NCBI GenBank assembly: GCA_963816535.1
Contig: CAWFKW010000007.1
Span: 1-64,000 of the forward strand
Source: CAWFKW01 sp963816535
GTDB lineage: Bacteria; Bacteroidota; Ignavibacteria; Tepidaquicellales; OLB5
Direction of reading: 5' to 3'
Length of the DNA: 64,000 bases
Below are positions 17,820-26,842 of the stretch, in pieces; positions within the stretch are counted from its first letter, which is position 1, and every line of letters starts with the position of its first letter. The notes beneath the pieces were generated by a model. The model was not told where the DNA came from. It made no database searches and was given only the letters and a program-made list of their open reading frames with translations. The position numbers were made by a program, and so were the translations under genes.

Positions 17820-20777
17820 TTATTTTACCAGAATCATCTTCTTAATGCTCCTGAAATTCCCTGCCGTTAGCCGGTAGAAATAAACGCCTGAAGAGAACCT
17901 GGCGGCATTCCAGTCGATTTTGTAAGAACCTGCGCTAAGAGAACCGTCAACAAGCTTATCAACCACTCTGCCAAGTATATCATAAACGTAAAGCGACACC
18001 TCCGAAACGTTCGGCAAATCAAATTTTATCTGAGTAGCCGGATTAAACGGATTAGGGTAGTTCTGGTACAGCGCAAATTTTTTAGGTATACCTGTTGAAA
18101 TATTGTGGATCCCAATTACGCCGTTTGTTCCTCCCGAAAAACATTTTATCCTGCCGTCTCTGCATCCTGCGACAAATTCGCTGCTGAAATTACCGTCAAT
18201 ACTTGTCAGTTTGCTGACCCTGTCGGCCCTTTGTGATATACTTGTTCCAAATGTATACTGGAACAAAATTATTCCGGTCGCGCCGTCAACAACGTAAACT
18301 GTTCCGGGCTGCTGCATGGAATAAGCTATTTCATTTATAGTATCTCCATTCAGATCCCCAAGCATACATACATCGCGGACGTATGAATTATTAACAAAAT
18401 TAACCCAGATCGTCGAATCGGTTTTCGTGTCTAACCTGTACAACGCAAGCGGGCCGGAGAGCGTAAAATCTGCAAACCCATTCTTATCTTTATCATCCAG
18501 AAGCTCTATCGTCCCGTTGTTGCTCGAGGTTGTGCCGCCAGTCCATATTTGATTTCCAGCGCTCCCGGAAATGGCGAACACGCCGCCGTTAAACCCATAC
18601 ATCCCGATAATATCGCTGAGCCCATCGTTATTAATATCGGGGATTTTCTTAATGCTCCACACAGCGCCTGTGGTTGTGTAACCCCAGGTTCCGGCCCCGT
18701 TGTTGCTGAATCCGAATATTCCGTACGGACCGCCGTTTGAGCTGTACGAGACGGCTCCTCCTTCCTCATTTGAAACTATGTCATATAGGAAATTAGCATT
18801 TTCGTAAGCGCTGAAGAGCATTTCGCCTGTAAGTCCATTAAGGCAATAAACCGAGTGCCTTCCCGTCATGTTTGCTTCGCCGCTTGCCGCAACAAGCACA
18901 TCATTCACGCCGTCGCCGTTGTAATCCTTGTCGACCCTTATCCCGTTAATATCGCCGTCGCTGGTGGTTAGCGAATCGCCAAAGGACCATATCCGTTTTC
19001 CGTCTTTGCCTGAGAGCGCGTAGACCATTTCATTTCCGCCTCCGCAGCCTATAATAACGTCTTTTATTCCGTCGCCGTTTATGTCGTTAATGATTTGCAT
19101 CGCATCTTTATACGTAACGGAGCCGGTATTTATGGTCCCGAAGTTTGTGTTGAATTTCCAGAGAGTATCGGCAAATACAGACGAATTTCCGTTATAGCAT
19201 ATTGTCCAATAGTTGCCGGTACATTCGATAATATCGTTAATACCGTCTCCGTTTACATCAGTAATTTCCTTAATGCTTATAGGCTGGTAATCCTGGAAAC
19301 CTGTATTGGGATTATCGGGCACATTCCCTTCCCACATGATATCGCCAAGCGCTGTAGGATTATCCTCTCCTGATCCGGTCAGCAATATTTTAGCCGTTGA
19401 GTTGTTTACAGCGTTTGTGCTGAACGTCGCTGAATCTGAAAATGTGGATGTGGAATTTGGGTTGAACCAAATTCTCATCGTTCTGGTTCGCTGTGTATCA
19501 ATTGTTATTGGAAAAGTAACATTTGTCATATCCATCCTGAAACGAGCGGAGCCAAAATTCACCGAATTTATCTGAAGAGGCTGGTTTCCCCTATTTGTTA
19601 TATCGAATGTAAAGCCGCTGAGCGAATTAACTCTTCTTGCGCTGAAATTTGCGCTGTTTGAGGTGAACGCAATGTAAGAGCCGTTGTAAATGCCCTTGCC
19701 GGTCAGCGTTATTATTTTAGTTGGAGTTCCGCCGTCATTGCTCTGAATCCGAAGCTCGCCTGAAACAGTATCGTAGGCGTTAGGAGTGAAGCTCAAATTA
19801 TAATTCTTATTGTGGCCCGGCAGAATTGTATCCGGAACATTATTTGGCGAAATGCCGAACAATGGATTTGTCATGTTGAACGCTGATATTATCAAATTAG
19901 CAGAACCTGTGTTTGATACGGCCAGATTCTGATTTGCAGTTGTATTTATTATAACGTTGCCGAATGAAACAGAATTTACGGCGCCAATTTGCGGACTCCC
20001 CTGGCCCGTAATTGAATATTTGTAAAGCGTGCGGTATTGATTAACATTATTTCCAATCCTGTATGCCATGAGCCACAGGTATTGTCCGTCCCAGTATAGG
20101 CCTCGCGGGTCGCAATCATTATCAGGGTCAGGCGCCGGAAATGAAAACAGCGTATCGCCAACTGCTTTCCTGTAGGCGTAAATTCGTTCCGCTTCTCCCT
20201 GGAAATTATCGTTCACATAGAATAGAGTGTCGCCTTTAACTGCCATTCCCTGTATCTGTTTTCCTCTAAGCGGAATTGAATCTGTTACAATCTTTGTAGA
20301 GAGATTAATCTTGTACGCCCATGCGAAAGGATACACTGTAAAATCAGGGTAATAAACGCCAAGCCACAGATTATTGCCATCAAGCGCTATACCGCCAATT
20401 CCCTGCGCGTAGCTTCCGGTTGAAATCGTATCTACTCTGATTCCCTGGGTGTTTATCTTAAAGATCTTTGCGCCGTTCAAAGTGTAGTCCTGGGCAACCC
20501 AGAACCCCGTTCCGTCCCAGGCCAAACCGTGATTGAATGTGAAAGGCGTTAGTATGTTATCCAGAACTACCCCTGTCTTTGTAACTTTATACAAATATGA
20601 CGGACTATTATTTGTGCCTATCCAAAGAGTATCATTGATCTGCGTCATGCCCCAAAACGTATTGTACTGGCTGTTATTAGGAAAATCGTAAGATGCGACT
20701 AATGTCTGGGAATCAGTTACTTTATGGAATGAGCATAAAAACATAAGGATGAGTAAATATGTAAATCGTTTAATCAT
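17820..20777 (-). CDS. Large secreted FG-GAP / HYDIN-like repeat protein with T9SS sorting domain
   Basis: Exported protein of 985 residues with an N-terminal signal peptide. The first ~280 residues form WD/YVTN-like propeller repeats (TQINDTLWIGTNN, LAWDGTGFWVAQD). Residues about 270-470 hold two choice-of-anchor D/HYDIN-like immunoglobulin domains (VSFGNVIINTTANQNLAVSNTG). Residues about 490-890 hold FG-GAP/VCBS-type repeats with Asp-rich calcium loops (DVNGDGINDI, DINGDGIKDV, DYNGDGVNDV, DINNDGLSDI). The tail starts FALYQNYPNPFNPATQ and ends in the T9SS sorting motif. It is probably a cell-surface or released calcium-stabilised protein. The ligand is unknown. Confidence 0.85.
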   Translation of the reverse strand: MIKRFTYLLILMFLCSFHKVTDSQTLVASYDFPNNSQYNTFWGMTQINDTLWIGTNNSPSYLYKVTKTGVVLDNILTPFTFNHGLAWDGTGFWVAQDYTLNGAKIFKINTQGIRVDTISTGSYAQGIGGIALDGNNLWLGVYYPDFTVYPFAWAYKINLSTKIVTDSIPLRGKQIQGMAVKGDTLFYVNDNFQGEAERIYAYRKAVGDTLFSFPAPDPDNDCDPRGLYWDGQYLWLMAYRIGNNVNQYRTLYKYSITGQGSPQIGAVNSVSFGNVIINTTANQNLAVSNTGSANLIISAFNMTNPLFGISPNNVPDTILPGHNKNYNLSFTPNAYDTVSGELRIQSNDGGTPTKIITLTGKGIYNGSYIAFTSNSANFSARRVNSLSGFTFDITNRGNQPLQINSVNFGSARFRMDMTNVTFPITIDTQRTRTMRIWFNPNSTSTFSDSATFSTNAVNNSTAKILLTGSGEDNPTALGDIMWEGNVPDNPNTGFQDYQPISIKEITDVNGDGINDIIECTGNYWTICYNGNSSVFADTLWKFNTNFGTINTGSVTYKDAMQIINDINGDGIKDVIIGCGGGNEMVYALSGKDGKRIWSFGDSLTTSDGDINGIRVDKDYNGDGVNDVLVAASGEANMTGRHSVYCLNGLTGEMLFSAYENANFLYDIVSNEEGGAVSYSSNGGPYGIFGFSNNGAGTWGYTTTGAVWSIKKIPDINNDGLSDIIGMYGFNGGVFAISGSAGNQIWTGGTTSSNNGTIELLDDKDKNGFADFTLSGPLALYRLDTKTDSTIWVNFVNNSYVRDVCMLGDLNGDTINEIAYSMQQPGTVYVVDGATGIILFQYTFGTSISQRADRVSKLTSIDGNFSSEFVAGCRDGRIKCFSGGTNGVIGIHNISTGIPKKFALYQNYPNPFNPATQIKFDLPNVSEVSLYVYDILGRVVDKLVDGSLSAGSYKIDWNAARFSSGVYFYRLTAGNFRSIKKMILVK

Positions 20778-20986
20778 TTTTGTCTCCGTTTAAGAACACA
20801 AATTTAAGACTTAAACATCATACTTAAAATTCAATTATCCGCTTTGCACTCAAACCGTTTGCCGCGGCGGTTTAGGACTCTGAGTAAATAGGGCGGCGGC
20901 GGGGCGATTACAACCAATATTTCATTTTGTTTTTGCTTTATAAAATTGTTATCTTAAACCATTATAATAACTCAAATTACAAGCTC

Positions 20987-21274
20987 ATGGAAAGCGCTAT
21001 CAAATACATTATCAAGACCGACGGAAACAGGACATACAGCCTGTATATTATGGACGGTAAGGAGTTTAACAGGGGTAAGTATATAGGGCTATTCCTTTTT
21101 TATGACGAAGATTTTTTTGAAGATTCAGAAAAGTTATGGACGAACCTGCGGCACAGAATATTGTTTGAGAACTCAGTTGATGCCATTAAAGACAAGGTAA
21201 TTGAGTACACAGAAGGACGTTTTGAAACAATTACTTTTATAGAAATTCCGGACCAAAGCCTCATCCGGAACTAA
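20987..21274 (+). CDS. Small conserved-looking protein, function unknown
   Basis: 95 residues from the ATG at 20987. An upstream in-frame ATG at 20927 adds 20 residues of low-complexity sequence and is less likely. The product is acidic, with mixed alpha/beta character (IKYIIKTDGNRTYSLYIMDG ... FETITFIEIPD). No signal peptide or membrane segment is visible. I do not recognise the family. It is convergent with the Lys/Ser-rich gene and shares a bidirectional terminator with it. Confidence 0.6.
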   Translation: MESAIKYIIKTDGNRTYSLYIMDGKEFNRGKYIGLFLFYDEDFFEDSEKLWTNLRHRILFENSVDAIKDKVIEYTEGRFETITFIEIPDQSLIRN

Positions 21275-21308
21275 GTACGCTTACAAGTTGACCGTTTAAA
21301 TAAAAAAA

Positions 21309-21336
21309 ACCCCGTCAGCTTATACCGGCGGGGTCT
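21309..21336. terminator. Bidirectional terminator between convergent genes
   Basis: ACCCCG ... CGGGGT stem flanked by an A run on the left and T residues on the right, able to act for both the small protein gene and the Lys/Ser-rich gene. Confidence 0.75.
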
Positions 21337-21356
21337 TTATTATCAACAAAAATTAA

Positions 21357-21953
21357 TTATTTTTCGCCTTCTTTTTTAGGCTCTTTTCTGATTTCTTTCT
21401 GAGGGGCAATCTTCTCTATGTTCTTTTCAGTACCGGAATTATTTTCATCTGTGCTTCTCTTATAATTCCTGTATTCAACATTATTGCTGTTTGTCGGGGG
21501 AGCTGAATAATGTTTTCTTACATAGCTGGTGTGATTCCTTCTTGAGCTGTGTCTTCTTTTTGAGTTCTTTCTGCTCCTGGAATACTTGCTGTGCTTTTTG
21601 CCTTTCGAATATTTGCTGTGCTTTCTGCTCTTTGAATATTTGCTGTGTTTTTTGTTCTTTGAGCTCTTGCTATATCTTGAGTGTTTCTTCTTGCCGCCGC
21701 TCTTATACTTCTTCGAGCCTTTGCGCTTTTTTGAGCCTTTTTTATTGCGGCTTTTTTTCGAAGATTTCTTATTCTTCTTCGAATTTTTTGAATTTTTCTT
21801 TGTTTTTCTTTTCGAGCTCTTTTTTCTGGGTTTTTTAGAAGCGGCTTCGGTGCTGCCGGTCTGCTTGCTTTCTTTCGAGAATCCTAAAACAGGCATACTG
21901 GCGAAACCAAACGTGAGGATAATAACCCATATAAGCAATGATTTTCTGATCAT
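21357..21953 (-). CDS. Exported polycationic Lys/Ser/His repeat protein
   Basis: 198 residues. A signal peptide (about 1-24, LIWVIILTFGFASMPVLG) is followed by a very basic middle region. It has KK/SK-rich sequence (about 40-90) and then four or more imperfect repeats around KHSKYSK (HSRYSK, KHSKYSK twice, KHSKYSR). The tail turns acidic/neutral (TDENNSGTEKNIEKIAPQKE). It is probably intrinsically disordered and outside the cytoplasm. It resembles in composition silaffin-like or histone-H1-like tails, but shared ancestry is not implied. It could bind polyanions (DNA, polyphosphate, LPS, silica) or a surface polymer. Low complexity makes homology calls unsafe; the reading frame is long, has a signal and ends at a terminator, so it is likely real. 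Confidence 0.7.
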   Translation of the reverse strand: MIRKSLLIWVIILTFGFASMPVLGFSKESKQTGSTEAASKKPRKKSSKRKTKKNSKNSKKNKKSSKKSRNKKGSKKRKGSKKYKSGGKKKHSRYSKSSKNKKHSKYSKSRKHSKYSKGKKHSKYSRSRKNSKRRHSSRRNHTSYVRKHYSAPPTNSNNVEYRNYKRSTDENNSGTEKNIEKIAPQKEIRKEPKKEGEK

Positions 21954-22206
21954 TATGATACCCCCTATTAAAAATTTACTAAATACCTTACTAATATAGA
22001 AGTTTTAAACTTTGATTCAACCCTTAATTTTATCTTTTCAGTTAGTACTATGTCGGTATTTTTGTCAGCATCTTAATAAAAATGTCAAATGATAGGTTAT
22101 TTGACAAAAGCTCAATGAATATTGAGTAATAATTCATTGAAAATATTTTAAAGTAGTCTTCTTTCCAGAGCCGCATTAATAACTTCTATATCAGGCGAAA
22201 AAAAGG

Positions 22207-22214
22207 TACTTTTG
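22207..22214 (+). promoter_or_regulatory. Possible -7 box upstream of mnmA
   Basis: TACTTTTG fits the TAnnTTTG element, 17 bp before the TTG start of mnmA. The -33 region is poor, so this is tentative. Confidence 0.35.
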
Positions 22215-22231
22215 TTCATAGAGAAAATTAT

Positions 22232-23338
22232 TTGGACAAAAATAGCATAAATACCGATACAATACTTGTAGCAATGAGCGGCGGCGTGGATTCTGCGGTA
22301 GCCGCTGCATTATTAAAGGATGAAGGCTATAACCTCATAGGAGTAACTATGAAGACATGGGGATACGACGATATCCCCGAAAAGGATTCCGGCTGCTGCT
22401 CGCTTGAGACAATTTACAGCGCAAGAAACGTCGCAAACTCACTTGGTTTCAACCATTACACAATTGATTTTACCGATAAGTTCAATGAAGTTGTTATATC
22501 CAATTTCATTGATGAGTATTTAAAAGGACGCACTCCAAATCCGTGCGTACTTTGCAACAAAACGATCAAGTGGGGCGCGCTATTGGAAAAGGCAGAATCG
22601 CTTGGAGCAAATAAGATCGCAACCGGACATTATGCTAAGTTAGAAGTAAATCCAGATAACGGAAGATACTTTATATCAGCAGCGGAAGATAAAACTAAGG
22701 ACCAGTCTTATGCGCTATGGCAGGTTTCGCAATATGCATTGGGGAAAACATTATTCCCTCTTGGAAACTATACGAAGAAAAAGATTCGTGAAATTGCGAA
22801 GAGCTTGGACCTGAAGCCGGCTGATACGCCTGACTCGCAGGAAATATGTTTTGTACCAAACGATGATTACAGGCAGCTTATTAAGATACGGCTGCCGGAA
22901 CTGAATAAGAAACTCGCAGGCGGAGATATTGTTTACCATGATAGAAATATTGGCAAACATGAAGGCTATATCAACTATACCATTGGTCAAAGACGCGGAC
23001 TCAAGGTTGCGCTTGGAAAGCCTGTTTATGTCTCGCATATAGATGCTGATAATAATATTGTGTATGTTGATGATGAAGAAGGCTTATTGAACACAACATT
23101 TATCGTAAAAGATATTAACCTGATGAAATATGTGAATATTGCGGAGCCTACGAAAACCAAAGTGAAAATCAGGTACAAAGACAGGGGCTCAATGGCCTTG
23201 ATTGAACAAATCGATAACAACCGGATTAAGGTTGCATTTGACGAACCTAGAAAAGCTATAACCCCCGGGCAATCGGCAGTTTTCTATGAAGACAATGATG
23301 TAATTGGCGGCGGAATAATAGACGAAATTATAAAATAA
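22232..23338 (+). CDS. mnmA: tRNA 2-thiouridine(34) synthase MnmA
   Basis: Thiolates U34 of Lys/Glu/Gln tRNAs. The start is TTG at 22232, giving 368 residues; no upstream ATG is in frame. The PP-loop ATPase motif SGGVDS is at 16-21. C105 (in NPCVLCN) and C206 (in QEICFV) are the catalytic cysteines equivalent to E. coli C102 and C199. GHYAKL and the C-terminal beta-barrel (ITPGQSAVFYEDNDVIGGG) also fit. Only 3 bp separate it from pta, so the two are co-transcribed. Confidence 0.95.
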   Translation: MDKNSINTDTILVAMSGGVDSAVAAALLKDEGYNLIGVTMKTWGYDDIPEKDSGCCSLETIYSARNVANSLGFNHYTIDFTDKFNEVVISNFIDEYLKGRTPNPCVLCNKTIKWGALLEKAESLGANKIATGHYAKLEVNPDNGRYFISAAEDKTKDQSYALWQVSQYALGKTLFPLGNYTKKKIREIAKSLDLKPADTPDSQEICFVPNDDYRQLIKIRLPELNKKLAGGDIVYHDRNIGKHEGYINYTIGQRRGLKVALGKPVYVSHIDADNNIVYVDDEEGLLNTTFIVKDINLMKYVNIAEPTKTKVKIRYKDRGSMALIEQIDNNRIKVAFDEPRKAITPGQSAVFYEDNDVIGGGIIDEIIK

Positions 23339-23341
23339 GTC

Positions 23342-24307
23342 ATGAATGTATTTAGATCGTTAGAAAAGAAGGCTAAGAAAAACAGGAAGACAATTATTCT
23401 GCCGGAGTCAAATGACGAAAGAGTGATTGAAGCGGCGCGCACAATTCTCAAAAAGAAACTCGCGAAGATAATACTTATTAGTTCGGGGAATAAAATCAAC
23501 ATAAAGAATTCAAAGGGTGTTGCGGTTATTGATATCGGATTCAAAACACAGTTTGTTGAAGAGTATTCTCAGATAAGACAGAAGAAATCTCCCGGATTCA
23601 CAAAGGATGAAGCATCAGCAGAATTAACCGACCCACTCACATTTGCATGCATGCTGCTTAAGAATAAATTTGCGGATGGGGTCGTTGCGGGAAGCGTCTA
23701 CTCAACAGGCGAAGTATTCAGAAACGGGATAAGAATAATCGGACTTTCGAAAAACAATAAGACTGCATCATCTTTCTTTCTGTTCACATTCCCAAAAGGA
23801 CACAGGTTAAATAAAAGGCCGCTTGCATACGCTGATTCCGGCGTTTTGCCTAATCCCAATGCTGAGCAGCTTTCTGATATCGCAATTCAAACAGCGCTAA
23901 ATTTCGAAAAACTTACTGGGATAAAGCCCCGCGTTGCATTTCTTTCGTTTTCTACAAAAGGAAGCGCTAAAGATGAAACGCTTGTTAAAGTGATAGAAGC
24001 GTTTAACCTCACTAAGAAAAGAGCTCCCAAACTAATCTGCGACGGCGAAATACAGTTTGACGCGGCGTTTGTTCCGAATGTGGCCAAAAGAAAAAATCCC
24101 GGCGGTATTATACAGGGGGATGCAAATGTTTTTATTTTCCCCGACCTTAACTCAGGCAATATAGCGTATAAAATTACCGAAAGGATCGGCGGCGCCACGG
24201 CAACGGGGCCAATTGTTCAGGGGCTAGCAAAACCTGTTATGGATCTTTCGAGAGGCTGCAACCCAAAAGACATAGTAAATATGGTTACAATTGCCAGCTG
24301 TTCATAA
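23342..24307 (+). CDS. pta: Phosphate acetyltransferase
   Basis: Interconverts acetyl-CoA and acetyl phosphate. The 321 residues match the short, catalytic-domain-only Pta. LPESNDERVIEAA is the family N-terminus, and VAGSVYSTGEVFRNGIRIIG, YADSGVLPNPNAEQL, DGEIQFDAAF and the final VQGLAKPVMDLSRGC are diagnostic. It could be confused with phosphate butyryltransferase, but the last motif favours Pta. No ackA is in the window, so the fate of acetyl phosphate is open. It is followed by a strong terminator. Confidence 0.92.
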   Translation: MNVFRSLEKKAKKNRKTIILPESNDERVIEAARTILKKKLAKIILISSGNKINIKNSKGVAVIDIGFKTQFVEEYSQIRQKKSPGFTKDEASAELTDPLTFACMLLKNKFADGVVAGSVYSTGEVFRNGIRIIGLSKNNKTASSFFLFTFPKGHRLNKRPLAYADSGVLPNPNAEQLSDIAIQTALNFEKLTGIKPRVAFLSFSTKGSAKDETLVKVIEAFNLTKKRAPKLICDGEIQFDAAFVPNVAKRKNPGGIIQGDANVFIFPDLNSGNIAYKITERIGGATATGPIVQGLAKPVMDLSRGCNPKDIVNMVTIASCS

Positions 24308-24340
24308 AAAAAGCGAAGTACAAATATACTTCGCTTTTCC
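24308..24340 (+). terminator. Terminator after pta
   Basis: AAAGCGAAGTA ... TACTTCGCTTT perfect 11-bp stem flanked by an A run and T residues. Confidence 0.85.
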
Positions 24341-24398
24341 TCCTGCTTAAGTAAACCATTACAGTTTGATGGCCTACATATCAGTAAACTGATTCCCC

Positions 24399-25085
24399 TT
24401 ATTTCTTCTTTCTGGTAAATCTTCTTACAAACACCATACCCAGCAAAAATACTATAGGCATTTCCAGCCCGAACAGTCCGCACTTCTTTCCTTCTTTCTT
24501 AACCGTTGCCGTCATATCGATATCATTTTTAAGATCGGCAAGCGTCTTTTCCCATTTTACGGTTTTATCTGTCTTGGTTCCGTTGGTGCTTAGCACTTCT
24601 CCGGGGAAAGTAAATTCATAAATCAGCTTAATGTCGCTGGCTCCCATATTCCCTGCCGCTGAGGTATCTTTCTTAAGCGTATATTTGAAATCCATTCCGT
24701 CTTTGCCTTCTTTCCATGAAGCGTCGACTTTTTCAAATCCTTTCGCCTTTGAGAGGTCGTTAAGATTCTTGAAAGTTATATCCATAGTAACATGTTTCGT
24801 AGAATTGTCAAGCTTATCCGCCACTTTTACGTTGCTGGCTTCTGAATTCGATGATGTGTAATTAGTTTTTGCTTTAGCTTCTTCGAAACTAAAATCGCCC
24901 AAATCTGTGCTGCTGGTCAGATTTGACATTTTGGTCCAGTATTCAAGCTGTATTGAGCCCGAACCGTCTTCTTTAATTGTTGTTTTTTGGTTAACGTTAA
25001 CACACCCGGAAAGATAAATACCAAATGCCAAAACCAAAAGTGTGAAAGAAAAAATTTTGTAACTCGTAATTTTACCTATTTTCAA
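24399..25085 (-). CDS. Lipoprotein with a C-terminal membrane helix, LppM-like
   Basis: 228 residues. The signal sequence ends in the lipobox LSGC near residue 28, and the next residues VNVNQKTTIKEDGSGSI match the opening of LppM/DUF3153-like lipoproteins. A Ser/Thr/Asn-rich body follows. A single hydrophobic helix near the end (LEMPIVFLLGMVFV) is capped by RRFTRKKK, so the protein may be held at both ends. Function is unknown. It is convergent with pta and stands alone. Confidence 0.65.
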   Translation of the reverse strand: MKIGKITSYKIFSFTLLVLAFGIYLSGCVNVNQKTTIKEDGSGSIQLEYWTKMSNLTSSTDLGDFSFEEAKAKTNYTSSNSEASNVKVADKLDNSTKHVTMDITFKNLNDLSKAKGFEKVDASWKEGKDGMDFKYTLKKDTSAAGNMGASDIKLIYEFTFPGEVLSTNGTKTDKTVKWEKTLADLKNDIDMTATVKKEGKKCGLFGLEMPIVFLLGMVFVRRFTRKKK

Positions 25086-25291
25086 TTTGCCCTCCGCGAA
25101 AATTTTAAGTTATACACAAATTTATCCGCTATTTAGCATTTTGTCAAAGAGATTTTCATAATATTGTGAGTTGCTGCGAAGGGTATTGATGTTTTGAAAA
25201 ACACCAATTATATTGATTAATCGCAAAAAAACGTTAATTTGAGGTTTCATTATTTCCTTTTTGTGAGCCGCCTAATAAATTCCAATACAAA

Positions 25292-26758
25292 ATGCAAAAA
25301 AGCGCTACTATTCAGCTTCTGAAAACATTCAGTGAAAATGAGCTTATGGATTTTGACAAGTTCATCCAGTCGCCATTTTTCAATTCCAGGAATTCAGTTA
25401 CGAAATTTTATTTTCTCGTTAAGAAAGGCGCTCCGTGCTACGAAGGAGATGATATCAAAAAAGAAATTATCTTCATGAAGCTTTACCCGGGAAAACCATA
25501 CAACGATGAAGTTATCAGAAGACTGCTTGCCGATCTCAAAAAAATAATTGACCAATACCTTGCATATACCCAGTTCAAAAGCGATAAATATTTAACTGCG
25601 AGGGCGCTGTTAACAGAGTATAAAAACAGGCGGCAGGCTAAGCTGTTCGAGCAGAAGCTGGAACGGACAAATCTAGAGCTTAACAAAACCGATAATTACG
25701 ACAAGACTTATTTTGAAGCAAAAAGAGAGATCCATAACCTTATGCTCGGGTATATTTTCCACATGAACAAGCTGAACATTAAGAATTATGACTTTTCAAA
25801 ACGCGGCGAATATATGATATACAGTTTCCTTATAGACGCGCTTAATTTAAAATTCGATACTCTGTTTGTATCGCGCGAAATGAACAGGGACGAAGAAATT
25901 TCCCTGCCGGATATTTTCTTCAACCATTTCGATATGGGCGCTATAACCGACTATCTGAAGAAAACCAATTCTCCATATTACGATACTTTTGCCTTGATCT
26001 ATGCCGGCCTGCAGGCTTTTACAAATAATAACGACGATGATTTTTACTTTGAATATAAATCACTGATACACCGGCAATGGAATACTTTTACTAAAGGAGC
26101 AAAGTATATTTTGTATATAAACCTCAGCACTTTTTGTTCGTTTAAAATTGAAGACGGCAAGATAGATTTCAGAAAAGAGCTCTTCAGCCTTTACGAAAGA
26201 ATGCTGAACGAGAATTTTTACATATTTGCCGAGAATGGATACTTTGATATCAACCTCTGGAGGCAGATCCTCTTAACGGCGGTTCTGCTGAAAAAATATG
26301 AATGGTCGTCTGATTTTATCCAGAGGCATAAGGGTTCGCTCTCGCCTGAAACCAGGAGCGATACTGTAAACTTGAGTTGCTCGAGGCTGGCGTTTGCGCA
26401 GGGCGATTATGAAAGAGCGCTTGAATATATATCTAATATTAATTCGGACTACAGCATATTTAAGACCGATGTAAGAAACCTTATGCTGCAAATTTATTAT
26501 GAGATGAATTATACCGAACAGCTTTTGTCGCTTATGGATAGCTATAAACATTTCCTTTCAAGCAACCAGCATATATCGGGCTTTAAAAAGAATAAGTACT
26601 CCGGTTTCATTAATAATATAGGCTCTTTGCTGAAACTGAAAAGAAAAGCTGACACCGTCAGGATTAAAGCCTTTATAGAAACAGTTATGGCTACGCAGGC
26701 ATCGTTCGGCGACTGGCTGATCCTAAAAGCGAACGAAATTAAAGCCGCTAAAACCTGA
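25292..26758 (+). CDS. Helical protein of unknown function
   Basis: 488 residues, almost entirely predicted helical with no signal or membrane segment. The opening (LLKTFSENELMDFDKFIQSPFFN) and the pattern KLYPGKPYNDEVIRRLLADLKKIIDQYL occur in uncharacterised Bacteroidota/Ignavibacteria proteins that I recall only as hypothetical. The repeating helical hairpins suggest a TPR-like scaffold. It lies 84 bp upstream of a dnaJ-like gene in the same direction. I cannot give a function. Confidence 0.6.
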   Translation: MQKSATIQLLKTFSENELMDFDKFIQSPFFNSRNSVTKFYFLVKKGAPCYEGDDIKKEIIFMKLYPGKPYNDEVIRRLLADLKKIIDQYLAYTQFKSDKYLTARALLTEYKNRRQAKLFEQKLERTNLELNKTDNYDKTYFEAKREIHNLMLGYIFHMNKLNIKNYDFSKRGEYMIYSFLIDALNLKFDTLFVSREMNRDEEISLPDIFFNHFDMGAITDYLKKTNSPYYDTFALIYAGLQAFTNNNDDDFYFEYKSLIHRQWNTFTKGAKYILYINLSTFCSFKIEDGKIDFRKELFSLYERMLNENFYIFAENGYFDINLWRQILLTAVLLKKYEWSSDFIQRHKGSLSPETRSDTVNLSCSRLAFAQGDYERALEYISNINSDYSIFKTDVRNLMLQIYYEMNYTEQLLSLMDSYKHFLSSNQHISGFKKNKYSGFINNIGSLLKLKRKADTVRIKAFIETVMATQASFGDWLILKANEIKAAKT

Positions 26759-26842
26759 GGAGTAAGTCATATCCATACAACGAGTCATTTAATTAAGACT
26801 TTTTGAGAGTTATTTTCGATATATATAACGGCATAAAAACAA

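Noticed and set aside
21491..21999. Cys/Ser/Phe-rich open frames opposite the Lys/Ser-rich gene
   Set aside because: They are the complement of AAG/AGC-rich codons; the minus frame has the signal peptide and the terminator.
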